A stretch of 64,000 nt of DNA from Mucilaginibacter sp. PPCGB 2223 (GCF_001705515.1 NZ_MDJS01000002.1:806001-870000); one strand, 5' to 3'. Positions 34,940 to 44,425 are shown, counted from the first letter of the stretch. Numbers and translations are program-made. The notes: generated by a model not told the origin, from the sequence alone.

Positions 34940-35041
34940 CGGTTACCACCACGCCCAATAGCGCTTAAAAATTAAGATTACAAAAGTATCACTATTAGTT
35001 AATATATCAGGCATTTAAAGGTATCAATTAAAATTAAAAAA

Positions 35042-35072
35042 CGAAAGAAGCCATGCCGTTTTGTGGCATGGC
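35042..35072 (-). terminator. Terminator of the siderophore receptor gene
   Basis: GCCATGCC (35050-35057) pairs with GGCATGGC (35065-35072). On the minus strand the stem is followed by a T-rich stretch. It lies about 45 bases after the receptor stop codon. Confidence 0.7.
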
Positions 35073-35117
35073 CCGGGTTAACATAAGCAGATGTAAGGGT
35101 AAAATTAACCGGCCAGG

Positions 35118-37586
35118 TTAAAATTTATAGCTCAATGTGGTTAAGAACTGAGTTGGTGGGATAGGCGTAACGCTGTAATTATCGTGTATCAGGTAGTTCA
35201 TGGTATTGGTTACATTGGTAACACTTGCCAGTAACGATAGCTTTTTATAAGTATAGCCTGCCGAAAGATCGAGCGTTGCAAAACCGCCTACAGGTAATAA
35301 ACGGTTATACTTTTGTGTCTGGCCGATGGTATTATTGTAGCCCGCATAACGGAAACCGGTGTAAAACGCCGATGCGCCAACTTTAAAGCCTTTTAACTTT
35401 GGCCCATCGAAAGTGTAGAATAACGATCCGTTGGCGGTATTACTTGGATTAATTACGATAGGTTCGCCATTCAGGTTAGATCCCGGTAACCCGGTCGAAT
35501 GCGAATAGTAAGCATGGTTATAACCGTAGCCGGTGATAAAGTACAGGTTTTTCGACAAGTTGCCGGTAATGTCAATCTCCAAACCATCGCTTGTAGTTTC
35601 GCCGGTCAGCCGCCTGTAGGTTGTTGATGTTGTTGGGTTGCCATTCAGGTCGACCAGCGCCGCTACCGAAAGGTTGTTGTTTACAATGCGGTAAACACTG
35701 ATATTGGCCGATAGCTTACCATCAAACAGAGAATTTTTTACACCTGCCTCGTATTGGTTAACAATGGATGGGGCAGTGTTTTGTTTGGTAGCTACATCGA
35801 TACCGGTATTTACTACAAAGTTATTGGTATAGCTTGCATAAACAGATGTTGTACCTACAGGCTGATAGATGAGGGCTACTTTTGGTGAGAATGCATCGTC
35901 AAAACGGGTGGCTGTTGTACCCCGGTCATTGGTTTGTTTGGTATAATCAAACAGGTAAGTCTGTTCGGTTTTTTGGATGCTGTAACGCAAGCCGGCCAAT
36001 ACTTTAAATTTATCGGTAATACCGATCAGGTCCTGCGCATAATACCCATAACGATACGACGGTGATTTGGTTAATGTCGTAAGCGATGCGTTGGGGACAT
36101 CAGTACGTTGTGCGCCATCATCCAGACTTACAGTATTGATCAGATCGTAATAGGTTACGTTAACGCCGTTAACTTTGGTGGTAATTAATCCGGGTATGCT
36201 ATAAGCATTGCTGTAGTTAAGTACCTTGGCAGCATCCGTACCTATTAAAAGATTATGCGACAAAAACCCGGTTTTAAACTTGCCGTTCAGGTTGACCTGA
36301 GCGGTCAGGTCGTCTTCGGTGGTGTTGGCGCGCGCCAGCGAACGGTACCAGTTGCCGCCTGCCGTCACTACATTCGGGAGGCTCGATCCGTACGAATCGA
36401 TCTGGGTTGCTTGTGCCGATGTTAAAAAGGCCAGGTTCCAGTTATCGCTGAGCTGGTGCTTTAAGGTAAGTGTGCCTGTATACTGATTCATGTGGCTGTA
36501 CGCCCAGTTGGTATTGATAAATTCGGAGCGCGAAATGTTTTTCGGTAATGCCCGGCCCGAGTCGAGCGATCCCAGGCCCCAGTCGGGCGTCAGGTTCGAC
36601 TTTAAAAACTCTGTAGATAACAACAGGCTTGTTTTTTTGCCGATGTTATACAAAAACGAGGGGTTAACATAAAAACGTTCTGTTTTTACACTGCTGCGAT
36701 AGCTGTTGGAATTTTCGTAGGTGCTCACCACGCGATAAGCCAGATCTTTGCTGATAGGGCCATAGATATCAAAACCGGGTTTATATAAATTGTAACTGCC
36801 ATAACGCATGGATACTTCGCCGCCATTCTCGAACTTGGGCTTTTTGGTCACCATGTTAATGATCAGGCCGCCCGATACGTTGCCATAAAGCAGGGCCGAA
36901 CTTCCTTTTAATACCTCTACAGCTTCCAAGGTGCTGGCTTCGGGGAAACCGGCAGTATTAACCAGCACACCATCTTTAAATACACTGCCTGCGCCGCCGC
37001 CAATACCAATACTGTAGCCACGGGCGCTGTAGGTTTCGCCAACACCGCCGCGGGTTTGTGTAAGCGTTACGCCGCTCACGTTGCGGATAGCATCGCCGAG
37101 GTGATTAATCTGCTGGTCCTGTATCACCCGGTTGGTAACTATCCCGGTACTTTGCGGCAAATCAAGCGGACTGATATCAGCCTTACCCAGGCTAACTTTG
37201 GTGTTGTTTAGTGTCTTGCGGGCGTTAATGGTTACCTCGTTCAGCTTAGCCGAGGTTTCGGCCAATGTAAAATCTATCATTGAAGTTTTACCCGAGGTTA
37301 CCGTCACGGTCTTTTCCTGCGGTTCGAGACCAATGAATGAAACTTTTAACAGGTATGTACCCGCTTTAATGTTTTGAAGAGAGTACTCGCCCTGCTCGTC
37401 GCTGCGGGTGGCTTTATTGAGCTCTTTGATGCTTACGGTCACAAATTCGGCAGGCTTGCCATCGCTCGTTGTAACATGTCCTTTAATATTGCCGCCGCTA
37501 AACTCGGCAGCCATTAATATCGAGTTTGCCAACACAAGCATAAGCAACAGGGTTGTTTTTAACAGGTAAGGTAGTTTTGTTTTCAT
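35118..37586 (-). CDS. TonB-dependent siderophore receptor
   Basis: This 822-residue outer-membrane protein has a signal peptide ending near LMAAEF, a carboxypeptidase-like regulatory domain (about 32-115, GHVTTSDGKPAEFVTVSIKE), and the plug domain with RNVSGVTLTQTRGGVGETYSARGYSIG. The barrel contains the FhuA/FpvA-type SVYASYTNNF and KVALIYQP segments and ends LTTLSYKF. It imports a ferric siderophore using TonB energy; the siderophore class is not readable. Two Fur-like boxes lie just upstream, which supports iron repression. No synthesis genes are nearby, so it may use foreign siderophores. Confidence 0.92.
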   Translation of the reverse strand: MKTKLPYLLKTTLLLMLVLANSILMAAEFSGGNIKGHVTTSDGKPAEFVTVSIKELNKATRSDEQGEYSLQNIKAGTYLLKVSFIGLEPQEKTVTVTSGKTSMIDFTLAETSAKLNEVTINARKTLNNTKVSLGKADISPLDLPQSTGIVTNRVIQDQQINHLGDAIRNVSGVTLTQTRGGVGETYSARGYSIGIGGGAGSVFKDGVLVNTAGFPEASTLEAVEVLKGSSALLYGNVSGGLIINMVTKKPKFENGGEVSMRYGSYNLYKPGFDIYGPISKDLAYRVVSTYENSNSYRSSVKTERFYVNPSFLYNIGKKTSLLLSTEFLKSNLTPDWGLGSLDSGRALPKNISRSEFINTNWAYSHMNQYTGTLTLKHQLSDNWNLAFLTSAQATQIDSYGSSLPNVVTAGGNWYRSLARANTTEDDLTAQVNLNGKFKTGFLSHNLLIGTDAAKVLNYSNAYSIPGLITTKVNGVNVTYYDLINTVSLDDGAQRTDVPNASLTTLTKSPSYRYGYYAQDLIGITDKFKVLAGLRYSIQKTEQTYLFDYTKQTNDRGTTATRFDDAFSPKVALIYQPVGTTSVYASYTNNFVVNTGIDVATKQNTAPSIVNQYEAGVKNSLFDGKLSANISVYRIVNNNLSVAALVDLNGNPTTSTTYRRLTGETTSDGLEIDITGNLSKNLYFITGYGYNHAYYSHSTGLPGSNLNGEPIVINPSNTANGSLFYTFDGPKLKGFKVGASAFYTGFRYAGYNNTIGQTQKYNRLLPVGGFATLDLSAGYTYKKLSLLASVTNVTNTMNYLIHDNYSVTPIPPTQFLTTLSYKF

Positions 37587-37591
37587 TGTTA

Positions 37592-37614
37592 TTATTTAGA
37601 CTAATTATAAACAA
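37592..37614. promoter_or_regulatory. Fur-like box 1, upstream of the siderophore receptor
   Basis: A 23-base near-palindrome begins TTATTTAGAC and ends TATAAACAA. It is almost identical to box 2, located 59 bases away. It resembles the A/T-rich iron boxes of Bacteroidota Fur regulators; binding is inferred. Confidence 0.5.
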
Positions 37615-37650
37615 TGCAAATAAAAAAAGAAAAACTTAGCCATGCAAATT

Positions 37651-37673
37651 TTATTTAGATTAATTATAAATAA
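37651..37673. promoter_or_regulatory. Fur-like box 2, upstream of the siderophore receptor
   Basis: A 23-base palindrome with arms TTATTTA (37651-37657) and TAAATAA (37667-37673). An ATGCAAAT octamer sits close to both boxes, so the region looks like a duplicated promoter module. Confidence 0.5.
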
Positions 37674-37797
37674 TGTAAAAACCCTGTTTTTTAACGAATT
37701 GACGGTGTCATCGTAATAATTCAGTTACCCAAGGCAAAGCATGGTCACCTTTTAACAGGTCCCTGCATTAATAATAAACCACTAAATTTTAAAAATT

Positions 37798-38646
37798 ATG
37801 AAAACGAAGATTATTTGTTTAGGGGCATGCTTTGCCATTTTTTTGGCGGCCTGCAGCGGAAGAAAAGAAGGTTACAACGCTGCAAATGCTACCGATTCGA
37901 CGGCGGTTTATACAAAATCCGATACCTCGGCTTCGCCCAAACTGATCAAAACGGCCAACATGCATTTTAAGGTGAAAAATGTACAGCGCGCCTGTGAGGA
38001 TGTTACCAGTTTAACCACAGGTTACGGCGGTTTGGTGATGCATCATACTATGCAATCGTCGCTCAATAAAAACTACGAGAGCCCGATAAGCCGCGATTCG
38101 GTATTGCATGTATCATCATATAACACAACTGCCGATATGACTTTGCGCATACCATCTGGCAAAATGGAGGAGTTTATGAATATGGTGGGCCGCATGGCGA
38201 TGTATATCGATGCGAGAAATATGGATATTGAAGATAAAAAGCTCGATTATTTGTCGGCCGGCTTAAAAATGAAGAACCAAACCGATATCGTTAAGCATCA
38301 GAACGCGGCTGCAAACCAGGGGCAAAATATCCAGAGCATCAAAAACGACCTGATAGACGAAAAAGTAAATGCGCGCCGCATCGATTCGGAAACTAAATAC
38401 AGCACCATCAGCCTAACCTTTTATCAAACCAATACCATTGTTAAAGAGGTTACTGTGAATGATGACCCATCAAGCTTCCGCGAACCTTTTTTAACGCAAT
38501 TGGGTAACTCGATGGCTACCGGCTGGTCGGGCCTGAACGATGTAGTCGTATTTTTGGCAAACGGATGGGTGTTATTTGTGCTTGCCGCGATAGCCTGGTA
38601 CGGATACTTTATGTACAAAAGGAAACAAACGGCCAAAGTTGCTTAA
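37798..38646 (+). CDS. DUF4349 lipoprotein
   Basis: This 282-residue protein has the lipobox FLAACSGR, so it is a lipoprotein. The DUF4349 domain follows with KTANMHFKVKNVQRACEDVTSLTTGYGG, a long coiled middle, and the terminal WVLFVLAAIAWYGYFMYKRKQ helix with basic tail, which anchors it in the inner membrane. The family's function is unknown. It diverges from the siderophore receptor across 210 bases that contain the Fur-like boxes; whether iron also controls it is not clear. Confidence 0.85.
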   Translation: MKTKIICLGACFAIFLAACSGRKEGYNAANATDSTAVYTKSDTSASPKLIKTANMHFKVKNVQRACEDVTSLTTGYGGLVMHHTMQSSLNKNYESPISRDSVLHVSSYNTTADMTLRIPSGKMEEFMNMVGRMAMYIDARNMDIEDKKLDYLSAGLKMKNQTDIVKHQNAAANQGQNIQSIKNDLIDEKVNARRIDSETKYSTISLTFYQTNTIVKEVTVNDDPSSFREPFLTQLGNSMATGWSGLNDVVVFLANGWVLFVLAAIAWYGYFMYKRKQTAKVA

Positions 38647-38648
38647 TA

Positions 38649-38679
38649 GATTTGACAACTTTTTAAAAGTTATCAAATC
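38649..38679. terminator. Bidirectional terminator between DUF4349 and GH3 genes
   Basis: GATTTGACAACTTTT and AAAAGTTATCAAATC form a 15-bp stem with one mismatch and almost no loop, centred between the two convergent genes. T-runs lie inside the stem arms. Confidence 0.6.
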
Positions 38680-40179
38680 TTATACGATGTACCCCGCCAG
38701 CTCATCGGCAATCTTACGGTCGTTAGCCAGGCGGGGTACTTTATTTTGCCCGCCTAATTTGCCCTGGCTGCGCATGTAGCTGATAAAGGCATCCTTACGT
38801 AAACTTCGCATTTGTAATGGTTGTAATATGCTGCCTTGTATCAGATCAAAATAATAGATGTTCTTTTTCTGTAATGCCTCGTCAACTTTCAGGCTAAAGG
38901 CCGTTATATCTTTTGGTTCGCGGCCAAACTCAACAAACCATTCGTGGTAAGGCAATTCGCCTTGCGGCGGATTAACCTGCGGTGCTACCGTAAACTCAAC
39001 AATATCCACGCCTTCGGCTTTGGCTACGCTCAGCAGGGCCTGCTCAACCTCTTCGCCTATCACATGCTCGCCAAAGGCGCTGATGTAATGTTTGATACGG
39101 CCGGTTACTACAATTTTATAAGGATTTTTAGATACAAACTTTACCGTATCGCCTATGCTGTAGCCCCAAAGCCCGGCATTGGTGTTCAGTATCAGCGCAT
39201 AGTTTTTATCCAGCTCAACATCTGCCAAGCTCAGGCGGGCAGGGTTGGTATCAAAGTATTCCTCAACCGGGATAAACTCGTAAAATATTCCCGAATCGGC
39301 CAGCAGCAGCAGGCCCTTATTTTTTTGCGAGTCCTGGAAAGCGATAAACCCTTCCGATGCAGGGTAAGTTTCGATGGTATCTATCCCAAAGCCGATGCTT
39401 TCTTCTATACGCGCGCGGTAAGGTTCGTAGTTTACGCCGCCATATACAAAGAGTTTAAAATTTGGAAAGATGTCTTTGATCTTTTTACCGCCTGTTTTTT
39501 CCGATAGGCGGTCGAAATACATCTGGCACCAGGGTGGTATGCCCGATATCAGCCGCATATCCTCATTCAGCGTTTCATCAACAATCGCATCGACTTTCTC
39601 TTCCCAATCCTCAATGCAGTTTACCTCGTAGCTGGGCTTGCGGTTTTTTTGCAGGTATTGCGGTACATGGTGTGCCACAATGCCCGAAAGCCGGCCAGTT
39701 GCTATGCCATGCTTTTCGGCCAGGACCGGGCTGCCCTGCAAAAATATCATGCTGCCATCCACAAAACCGGCTTTACCTGTTTCGTGAATATAGCTTAGCA
39801 AAGCGTTGCGTGCAGCTTTGATGTGCCCGGGCATGCTTTCTTTACTGATCGGGATGTATTTGACACCTGATGTAGTGCCCGAGGTTTTTGACAGGTATAA
39901 TGGTTTGCCGGGCCACATTACATTGTCCTCGCCGTGTGTTATCCGGTCGATATAGGGCCGCAGCTCTTCATAATCGCGGATGGGTACTTGTCTTTTAAAA
40001 TCCTCGTAGGTTTTTATCGAATGGAACCCGTGATCTTTACCAAATGCAGTATTTGCCGCGTGGCTGATCAATTGATAAAAAATTTTTTGCTGCAGAGCCA
40101 CCGCATTTTTGCGCAGCCTGTTTATCCGGATATTGACAATAGCGGCAAAAGGTTTGCTTAATGCGGCCTTTAATCCCAT
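38680..40179 (-). CDS. GH3 auxin-responsive-promoter family acyl-adenylating enzyme
   Basis: This 499-residue cytoplasmic protein is of the GH3 superfamily (PF03321), ANL-type adenylating enzymes. LYLSKTSGTTSGVKYIPIS is the phosphate-binding loop, YPASEGFIAFQ the adenine motif, and GRIKHYISAFGEHVIGEEVEQAL the hinge. Plant members link amino acids to jasmonate or auxin. Bacterial ones are of unknown substrate, probably amide or ester bond formation. It closes a minus-strand row of membrane protein and glycosyltransferases, with 2 bases to the preceding gene, which suggests a role in surface lipid or glycan modification (inference). Confidence 0.9.
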   Translation of the reverse strand: MGLKAALSKPFAAIVNIRINRLRKNAVALQQKIFYQLISHAANTAFGKDHGFHSIKTYEDFKRQVPIRDYEELRPYIDRITHGEDNVMWPGKPLYLSKTSGTTSGVKYIPISKESMPGHIKAARNALLSYIHETGKAGFVDGSMIFLQGSPVLAEKHGIATGRLSGIVAHHVPQYLQKNRKPSYEVNCIEDWEEKVDAIVDETLNEDMRLISGIPPWCQMYFDRLSEKTGGKKIKDIFPNFKLFVYGGVNYEPYRARIEESIGFGIDTIETYPASEGFIAFQDSQKNKGLLLLADSGIFYEFIPVEEYFDTNPARLSLADVELDKNYALILNTNAGLWGYSIGDTVKFVSKNPYKIVVTGRIKHYISAFGEHVIGEEVEQALLSVAKAEGVDIVEFTVAPQVNPPQGELPYHEWFVEFGREPKDITAFSLKVDEALQKKNIYYFDLIQGSILQPLQMRSLRKDAFISYMRSQGKLGGQNKVPRLANDRKIADELAGYIV

Positions 40180-40181
40180 AG

Positions 40182-40910
40182 TTAAACAGTTTCGGTAACA
40201 TCGTCGTCCACATCCTGGTGGCTGTACACCAGCTTGCGATAGGTTACCATGAGTATGATATTAACAAATGGATAGCTGAAAATAATGAACAGCGACGCGG
40301 GAGGAAAATATTGTGATAATTGTGCCGGAACTGCAATCAAAAGCATAATTATGCCTAAAATAGACAGTACCTTTAAAAGGTAACCTTTGGTAAGCTGAAA
40401 GCTTTGTTTTAGTGATTCTATCGGGCCGGAGTCATCGTCGACAATAAAAGTGTTGAAAAACATGATCCTTAAAATAAGGTAGAGGCCGCCAATAACGCTC
40501 GATATAAATAGTAGCTGGTTTAGTATTTCGTTGGTGACAAAATTCTCGAGCAACAGTTTAAAAGTTACAAATACTATCGCAAAAATAAAGGCTACGGCAA
40601 GGTAACTCAGTATCATTTTAACCTTAGGCACTATTTGAGAAAACTCAAATTCGTAAAGCTCGCTGTCAATCAGGGTAAATATTAATTTATATAACCCGAG
40701 GGTAGTATAGGCCTGCACAAAAAGCATCAGGAACGAGGCAAGCATGTCTATATAATAACTTCCGGGAGGCACAAAAAATTCAACGATAAACGCCAGTGCC
40801 GCCAGGATAAGGAAAACGATGACCGAGTAAACGATAATGGTAATGAAATTATTTTTAAAAATATTCCATGCAGTTTTTAGGGTATCCGCAATAGAAAAAG
40901 GATGGTACAT
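40182..40910 (-). CDS. Multi-spanning membrane protein (GlpF-phosphodiesterase-membrane-domain-like)
   Basis: This 242-residue integral membrane protein has about six helices and begins MYHPFSIADTLKTAWNIFKNNF, a start typical of DUF975 and related YIP1-like or glycerophosphodiester phosphodiesterase membrane-domain proteins. No catalytic motif is evident. It overlaps functionally with the operon GT2-membrane-GH3, with only 4 bases to the upstream gene and 2 to the downstream one. Function unknown. Confidence 0.65.
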   Translation of the reverse strand: MYHPFSIADTLKTAWNIFKNNFITIIVYSVIVFLILAALAFIVEFFVPPGSYYIDMLASFLMLFVQAYTTLGLYKLIFTLIDSELYEFEFSQIVPKVKMILSYLAVAFIFAIVFVTFKLLLENFVTNEILNQLLFISSVIGGLYLILRIMFFNTFIVDDDSGPIESLKQSFQLTKGYLLKVLSILGIIMLLIAVPAQLSQYFPPASLFIIFSYPFVNIILMVTYRKLVYSHQDVDDDVTETV

Positions 40911-40914
40911 GCTT

Positions 40915-41883
40915 TTACTTTTTATTAATTATCACCCGCTTCCACATATCCTGCATAAATCCCAATCCGTAAGCGGTTAACTGAATAACCGAGGCAATAA
41001 TACTCAAAAGTGCAACTTTTACCGATTTATTTTGAATTAGCGAATGAAAAAATATCAACAAAATGTAAACCGCGAAAAAGATATCGAATAATTTGCCCAG
41101 CGGCGGATAAGCAAAATTGAGGATAATCGTCATAAAAACGCCCAGGGTGAACACCGCCGGGAAAAAATGAACCAGTTTTAACTCGCCGGGGAAGAATTTA
41201 TAAATGTTGATGCGCGCCCGTCCGAAAAAATGCAGCTGTTTATAAAAGCTGATAAAATTTGTCCGCCGTTTGTGATAGACGATGGCTTTAGGAATGAGCC
41301 CGATCTTAAAACCCATTTTATGGATGCGGATGCTGAACTCGATATCTTCGCCCAGGCGGGTAATGATATAACCGCCGGTTTTTTCCCAAACCTCGCGCGA
41401 GATGCCCATGTTAAAACTACGCGGATGGAACTGGCCGATGCCTTTTTTATTGCCGCGTATCCCGCCGGTGGTAAATGGCGAGGTCATGCTGTAGCTGATG
41501 GCTTTTTGCACCGCTGTAAACGAAGTATGCGCACCGTCGGGTCCGCCGAAAGCATCAAGCGGGTGCTCGTACAGGTAATTCCTAACGGTCTCCAGATAGT
41601 TTTCTGGTATCAGGCAATCGCTGTCGAAAACAATAAAATAATCTCCTTTAGCTTTGCCAAAGCCATAATTGCGGGCAAAGCCCTGGCCTTCGTTAGGTTT
41701 TGCAAAATACCTGATATCGAGCCTGTTGGCAAAGGTCGCCACCACGTTCTTCGCATCATTTACCGATCCATCTTCGATAACCAAAACCTCAAACTGTGTA
41801 TAAGTTTGCGCTGTGAGGGTTTGCAGCAGTTCTTTGATCTCCTGCGGACGGTTATATAAAGGTATGATGATGGAGAAAAACAT
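40915..41883 (-). CDS. Glycosyltransferase family 2 with C-terminal membrane helices
   Basis: This 322-residue GT-A enzyme starts FSIIIPLYNRPQEIKELLQTL, with EVLVIEDGS and FIVFDSDC (the DxD-type metal site), and an acceptor segment REVWEKTGGYIITRLGEDIEFSIR. Two or three hydrophobic helices end the protein. It transfers sugars from nucleotide donors, probably to a lipid carrier or glycan at the membrane. A repeat-bearing spacer of about 100 bases separates it from the upstream GT2 gene. Confidence 0.9.
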   Translation of the reverse strand: MFFSIIIPLYNRPQEIKELLQTLTAQTYTQFEVLVIEDGSVNDAKNVVATFANRLDIRYFAKPNEGQGFARNYGFGKAKGDYFIVFDSDCLIPENYLETVRNYLYEHPLDAFGGPDGAHTSFTAVQKAISYSMTSPFTTGGIRGNKKGIGQFHPRSFNMGISREVWEKTGGYIITRLGEDIEFSIRIHKMGFKIGLIPKAIVYHKRRTNFISFYKQLHFFGRARINIYKFFPGELKLVHFFPAVFTLGVFMTIILNFAYPPLGKLFDIFFAVYILLIFFHSLIQNKSVKVALLSIIASVIQLTAYGLGFMQDMWKRVIINKK

Positions 41884-41893
41884 GTTTTTAGAT

Positions 41894-41973
41894 GTGCATA
41901 GCCCCCTCTAAATCTCCCCCGAAAGGGGAGACCTTTTAAAGCCCTCCCTCCCGGGGAGGGTTGGGAGGGGCTT
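41894..41973. repeat. G/C-tract intergenic repeat with hairpins
   Basis: The spacer between the two GT2 genes consists of C- and G-tracts: CCCCCTCTAAATCTCCCCCG then AAAGGGGAGA, followed by CCCTCCCTCCCGGGGAGGG and TTGGGAGGGGCTT. It folds into strong hairpins, and its outer arms AGCCCCCTC and GAGGGGCTT also pair. I know this style as a dispersed repeat of Bacteroidota genomes; only one copy is visible here. Confidence 0.6.
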
Positions 41974-41979
41974 ATACTT

Positions 41980-42948
41980 TTAAATAACCTCCGCTATTTG
42001 ATAATTATTCCGATCGTTGCCGTTGCGCGATACCAGTTCGGATACAAATCCCGTAAGGAACAACTGGAAACCTACTACCACAGCCACCAACGCTATATAA
42101 AACAATGGGTTCTGTGTAGCGTCGCGGTATTGGATATGCGTATGGTTCTTTTCGTTAAAAGCTATGATGGATTGCTTTTCCCAGATGATCCATATCGCAC
42201 AAATAAAACCAGCCAGGAAGCTCAATACGCCCATGCTGCCAAAAAAGTGCATCGGGCGCTTGCCAAACTTGCCCACAAAAAATATCGAGAGCAGATCGAG
42301 AAAGCCGTTCACAAACCGGCTCATGCCAAATTTGGTTTTGCCGTATTTGCGGGCGCGGTGCTCAACCACCTGTTCGCCAATTTTGGTAAAACCTGCCCAC
42401 TTGGCCAGCACCGGTATATAACGGTGCATTTCGCCGTATACCTCGATGTTTTTCACCACTGCTTTGCGGTAAGCCTTTAAACCGCAGTTAAAATCGTGCA
42501 GGTTGCGGATGCCGCTCATGCTGCGTGTTGCCGCGTTAAATAGTTTGGTCGGGATGGTTTTGCTCAGCGGATCGTGCCGTTTGGCTTTCCAGCCCGATAT
42601 CAGGTCGTACTGTTCTTCGGTTATGCGGCGGTAAAGTTCGGGTATCTCGTCGGGGCTGTCCTGCAGGTCGGCATCCATCGTGATCACCACGTTGCCTTCG
42701 GCCCTGGCAAAGCCGGTGTTCAGCGCTGCCGATTTGCCATAATTGCGGCGGAAGCGGATACCTTTAATATGGGCGTTGCCTTCGCTTAGCTTCTGTATCA
42801 TCTGCCACGAGCCATCATTGCTTCCGTCGTCAACCAGAATAATCTCGTAACTGAAGCGGTTATCGCTCATTACCTTAGCTATCCACGAGGTTAGTTCGGG
42901 TAAAGATTCCACTTCGTTATATAAAGGAACTACAACAGATATATCCAT
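41980..42948 (-). CDS. Dolichol-phosphate-mannose-synthase-like GT2
   Basis: This 322-residue protein has an N-terminal GT2 domain (VVVPLYNEVESLPEL, EIILVDDGSNDGSW, TMDADLQDSPDEIPEL, the DxD site), followed by GLKAYRKAVV and two C-terminal membrane helices around residues 235-260 and 285-310. It resembles the bacterial DPM1/GtrB group that loads a sugar onto polyprenyl phosphate. It probably supplies a lipid-linked sugar for a flippase and later transfer. It is the first gene of the minus-strand row ending in GH3. Confidence 0.9.
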   Translation of the reverse strand: MDISVVVPLYNEVESLPELTSWIAKVMSDNRFSYEIILVDDGSNDGSWQMIQKLSEGNAHIKGIRFRRNYGKSAALNTGFARAEGNVVITMDADLQDSPDEIPELYRRITEEQYDLISGWKAKRHDPLSKTIPTKLFNAATRSMSGIRNLHDFNCGLKAYRKAVVKNIEVYGEMHRYIPVLAKWAGFTKIGEQVVEHRARKYGKTKFGMSRFVNGFLDLLSIFFVGKFGKRPMHFFGSMGVLSFLAGFICAIWIIWEKQSIIAFNEKNHTHIQYRDATQNPLFYIALVAVVVGFQLFLTGFVSELVSRNGNDRNNYQIAEVI

Positions 42949-43051
42949 CTAACAAGTCAAAAGTCAAAAGTTAAAAGTCAAAAAAAACTCTTAGCTTAAG
43001 CGTTGGCGTAAATTTATAATATTTAACGGTATTCTTACTACTCACCATTCA

Positions 43052-44425
43052 CTACTGACTATTCAGTTCCGCAAAATATTTGTGGAACAGTGGTATAGTT
43101 TCGATGCCTTTGTAATAGTTAAAGATATCATACTTTTCGTTTGGCGAATGCAGGGCATCGCTATCCAGACCAAAGCCCATCAGTACCGTTTTAATGCCCA
43201 GTACTTCTTCAAACAAGGCTACGATCGGGATACTGCCACCGCCGCGTGTCGGGATAGGTTTTTTACCGAACGATGTTTCGATCGCCTTTTCGGCCGCACG
43301 GAAAGCCACGCTGTCGGTAGGTGTTACCACCGGTTCGCCGCCATGGTGCGGGGTTACCTTAACCTTAACATAAGGCGGCGCTATTTTGGTAAAATGATCA
43401 GCAAAAAGCTGGAAGATCTCATCCGAGTGCTGGTTGGGCACCAGGCGCATTGATATCTTGGCATTGGCTTTTGACGGCAGTACGGTTTTAGCGCCTTCGC
43501 CGATGTAACCGCTCCATATACCGTTAACCTCCAGGGTAGGGCGGGTGCCGGTGCGTTCAAAGGTAGTGTATCCTTTTTCGCCCCAGAGTTCTTTAACGTC
43601 AAGATCGGCTTTGTATTCGGTTTCATCGTAAGGCGCTTCGTTTAATGCCTTGCGTTCGGCCGGGGTGAGGTCGATAACCTTATCGTAGAAACCGGGTATG
43701 GTAATATGATTGTTCTCATCGTGCAGAGAAGCGATCATTTTGGCCAGGATGGTAGCAGGATTAGCTACCGCGCCGCCGTAAACGCCCGAGTGCAGATCGC
43801 GGTTGGGGCCCACAACTTCAACTTCGAGGTAAGTAAGGCCACGCAACCCGGTTTCGAGCGAGGGGTTTTCCATACTGATCATCGAGGTATCGGATATCAG
43901 CACCACATCGGCTTTTAGGCGATCTTTGTTCTGTTTAACAAAAATACCCAGGTTATCCGAGCCTACTTCTTCCTCACCTTCGATCATGAATTTGATGTTG
44001 CAGGGCAAAGTGTTGGTTTGCATCATCAGCTCAAAGGCTTTAACGTGCATATAAAACTGGCCCTTATCGTCGCAGGCGCCGCGGGCATATATTTTGCCGT
44101 CGCGTACGGTCGGTTCAAAAGGAGGTGTTTTCCAAAGTTCGAGCGGGTCGGGCGGTTGTACGTCGTAGTGCCCGTAAGTTAAAACCGTGGGCAGCGAAGG
44201 GTCAATGATCTTTTCGCCGTAAACTATCGGGTAACCGGCTGTTTGGCAAACTTCAACATTATCCGCGCCGGCATCGCGCAGCTTTTGCGCTACATAGTCG
44301 GCAGTTTTCAATACATGTTCTTTATATTTCGGATCGGCACTGACCGATGGAAAACGCAATAATTCAAAAAGCTCATTCAGCAGCCTGTCTTTATTGGCTT
44401 CTACATAATTTTTTATTGCCTGCAT
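43052..44425 (-). CDS. M20 family dipeptidase
   Basis: This 457-residue cytoplasmic zinc peptidase of the M20/M25/M40 group is carnosinase-like. The first metal His and Asp are in TYGHYDVQPP, the bridging Asp in GACDDKGQFYM, the catalytic Glu pair in IEGEEEVGS, and the late metal His in ALHSPNEKYD. Two domains, with the dimerisation lid (about 195-345) inserted, fit its length. It cleaves dipeptides or similar short peptides. It is single-gene, with a 100-base gap to the GT2 gene. Confidence 0.93.
   Translation of the reverse strand: MQAIKNYVEANKDRLLNELFELLRFPSVSADPKYKEHVLKTADYVAQKLRDAGADNVEVCQTAGYPIVYGEKIIDPSLPTVLTYGHYDVQPPDPLELWKTPPFEPTVRDGKIYARGACDDKGQFYMHVKAFELMMQTNTLPCNIKFMIEGEEEVGSDNLGIFVKQNKDRLKADVVLISDTSMISMENPSLETGLRGLTYLEVEVVGPNRDLHSGVYGGAVANPATILAKMIASLHDENNHITIPGFYDKVIDLTPAERKALNEAPYDETEYKADLDVKELWGEKGYTTFERTGTRPTLEVNGIWSGYIGEGAKTVLPSKANAKISMRLVPNQHSDEIFQLFADHFTKIAPPYVKVKVTPHHGGEPVVTPTDSVAFRAAEKAIETSFGKKPIPTRGGGSIPIVALFEEVLGIKTVLMGFGLDSDALHSPNEKYDIFNYYKGIETIPLFHKYFAELNSQ

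Noticed and set aside
42955..42990. AAGTCAAA direct repeats as iterons
   Set aside because: Only about four imperfect low-complexity copies in a short spacer, with no replication gene nearby.
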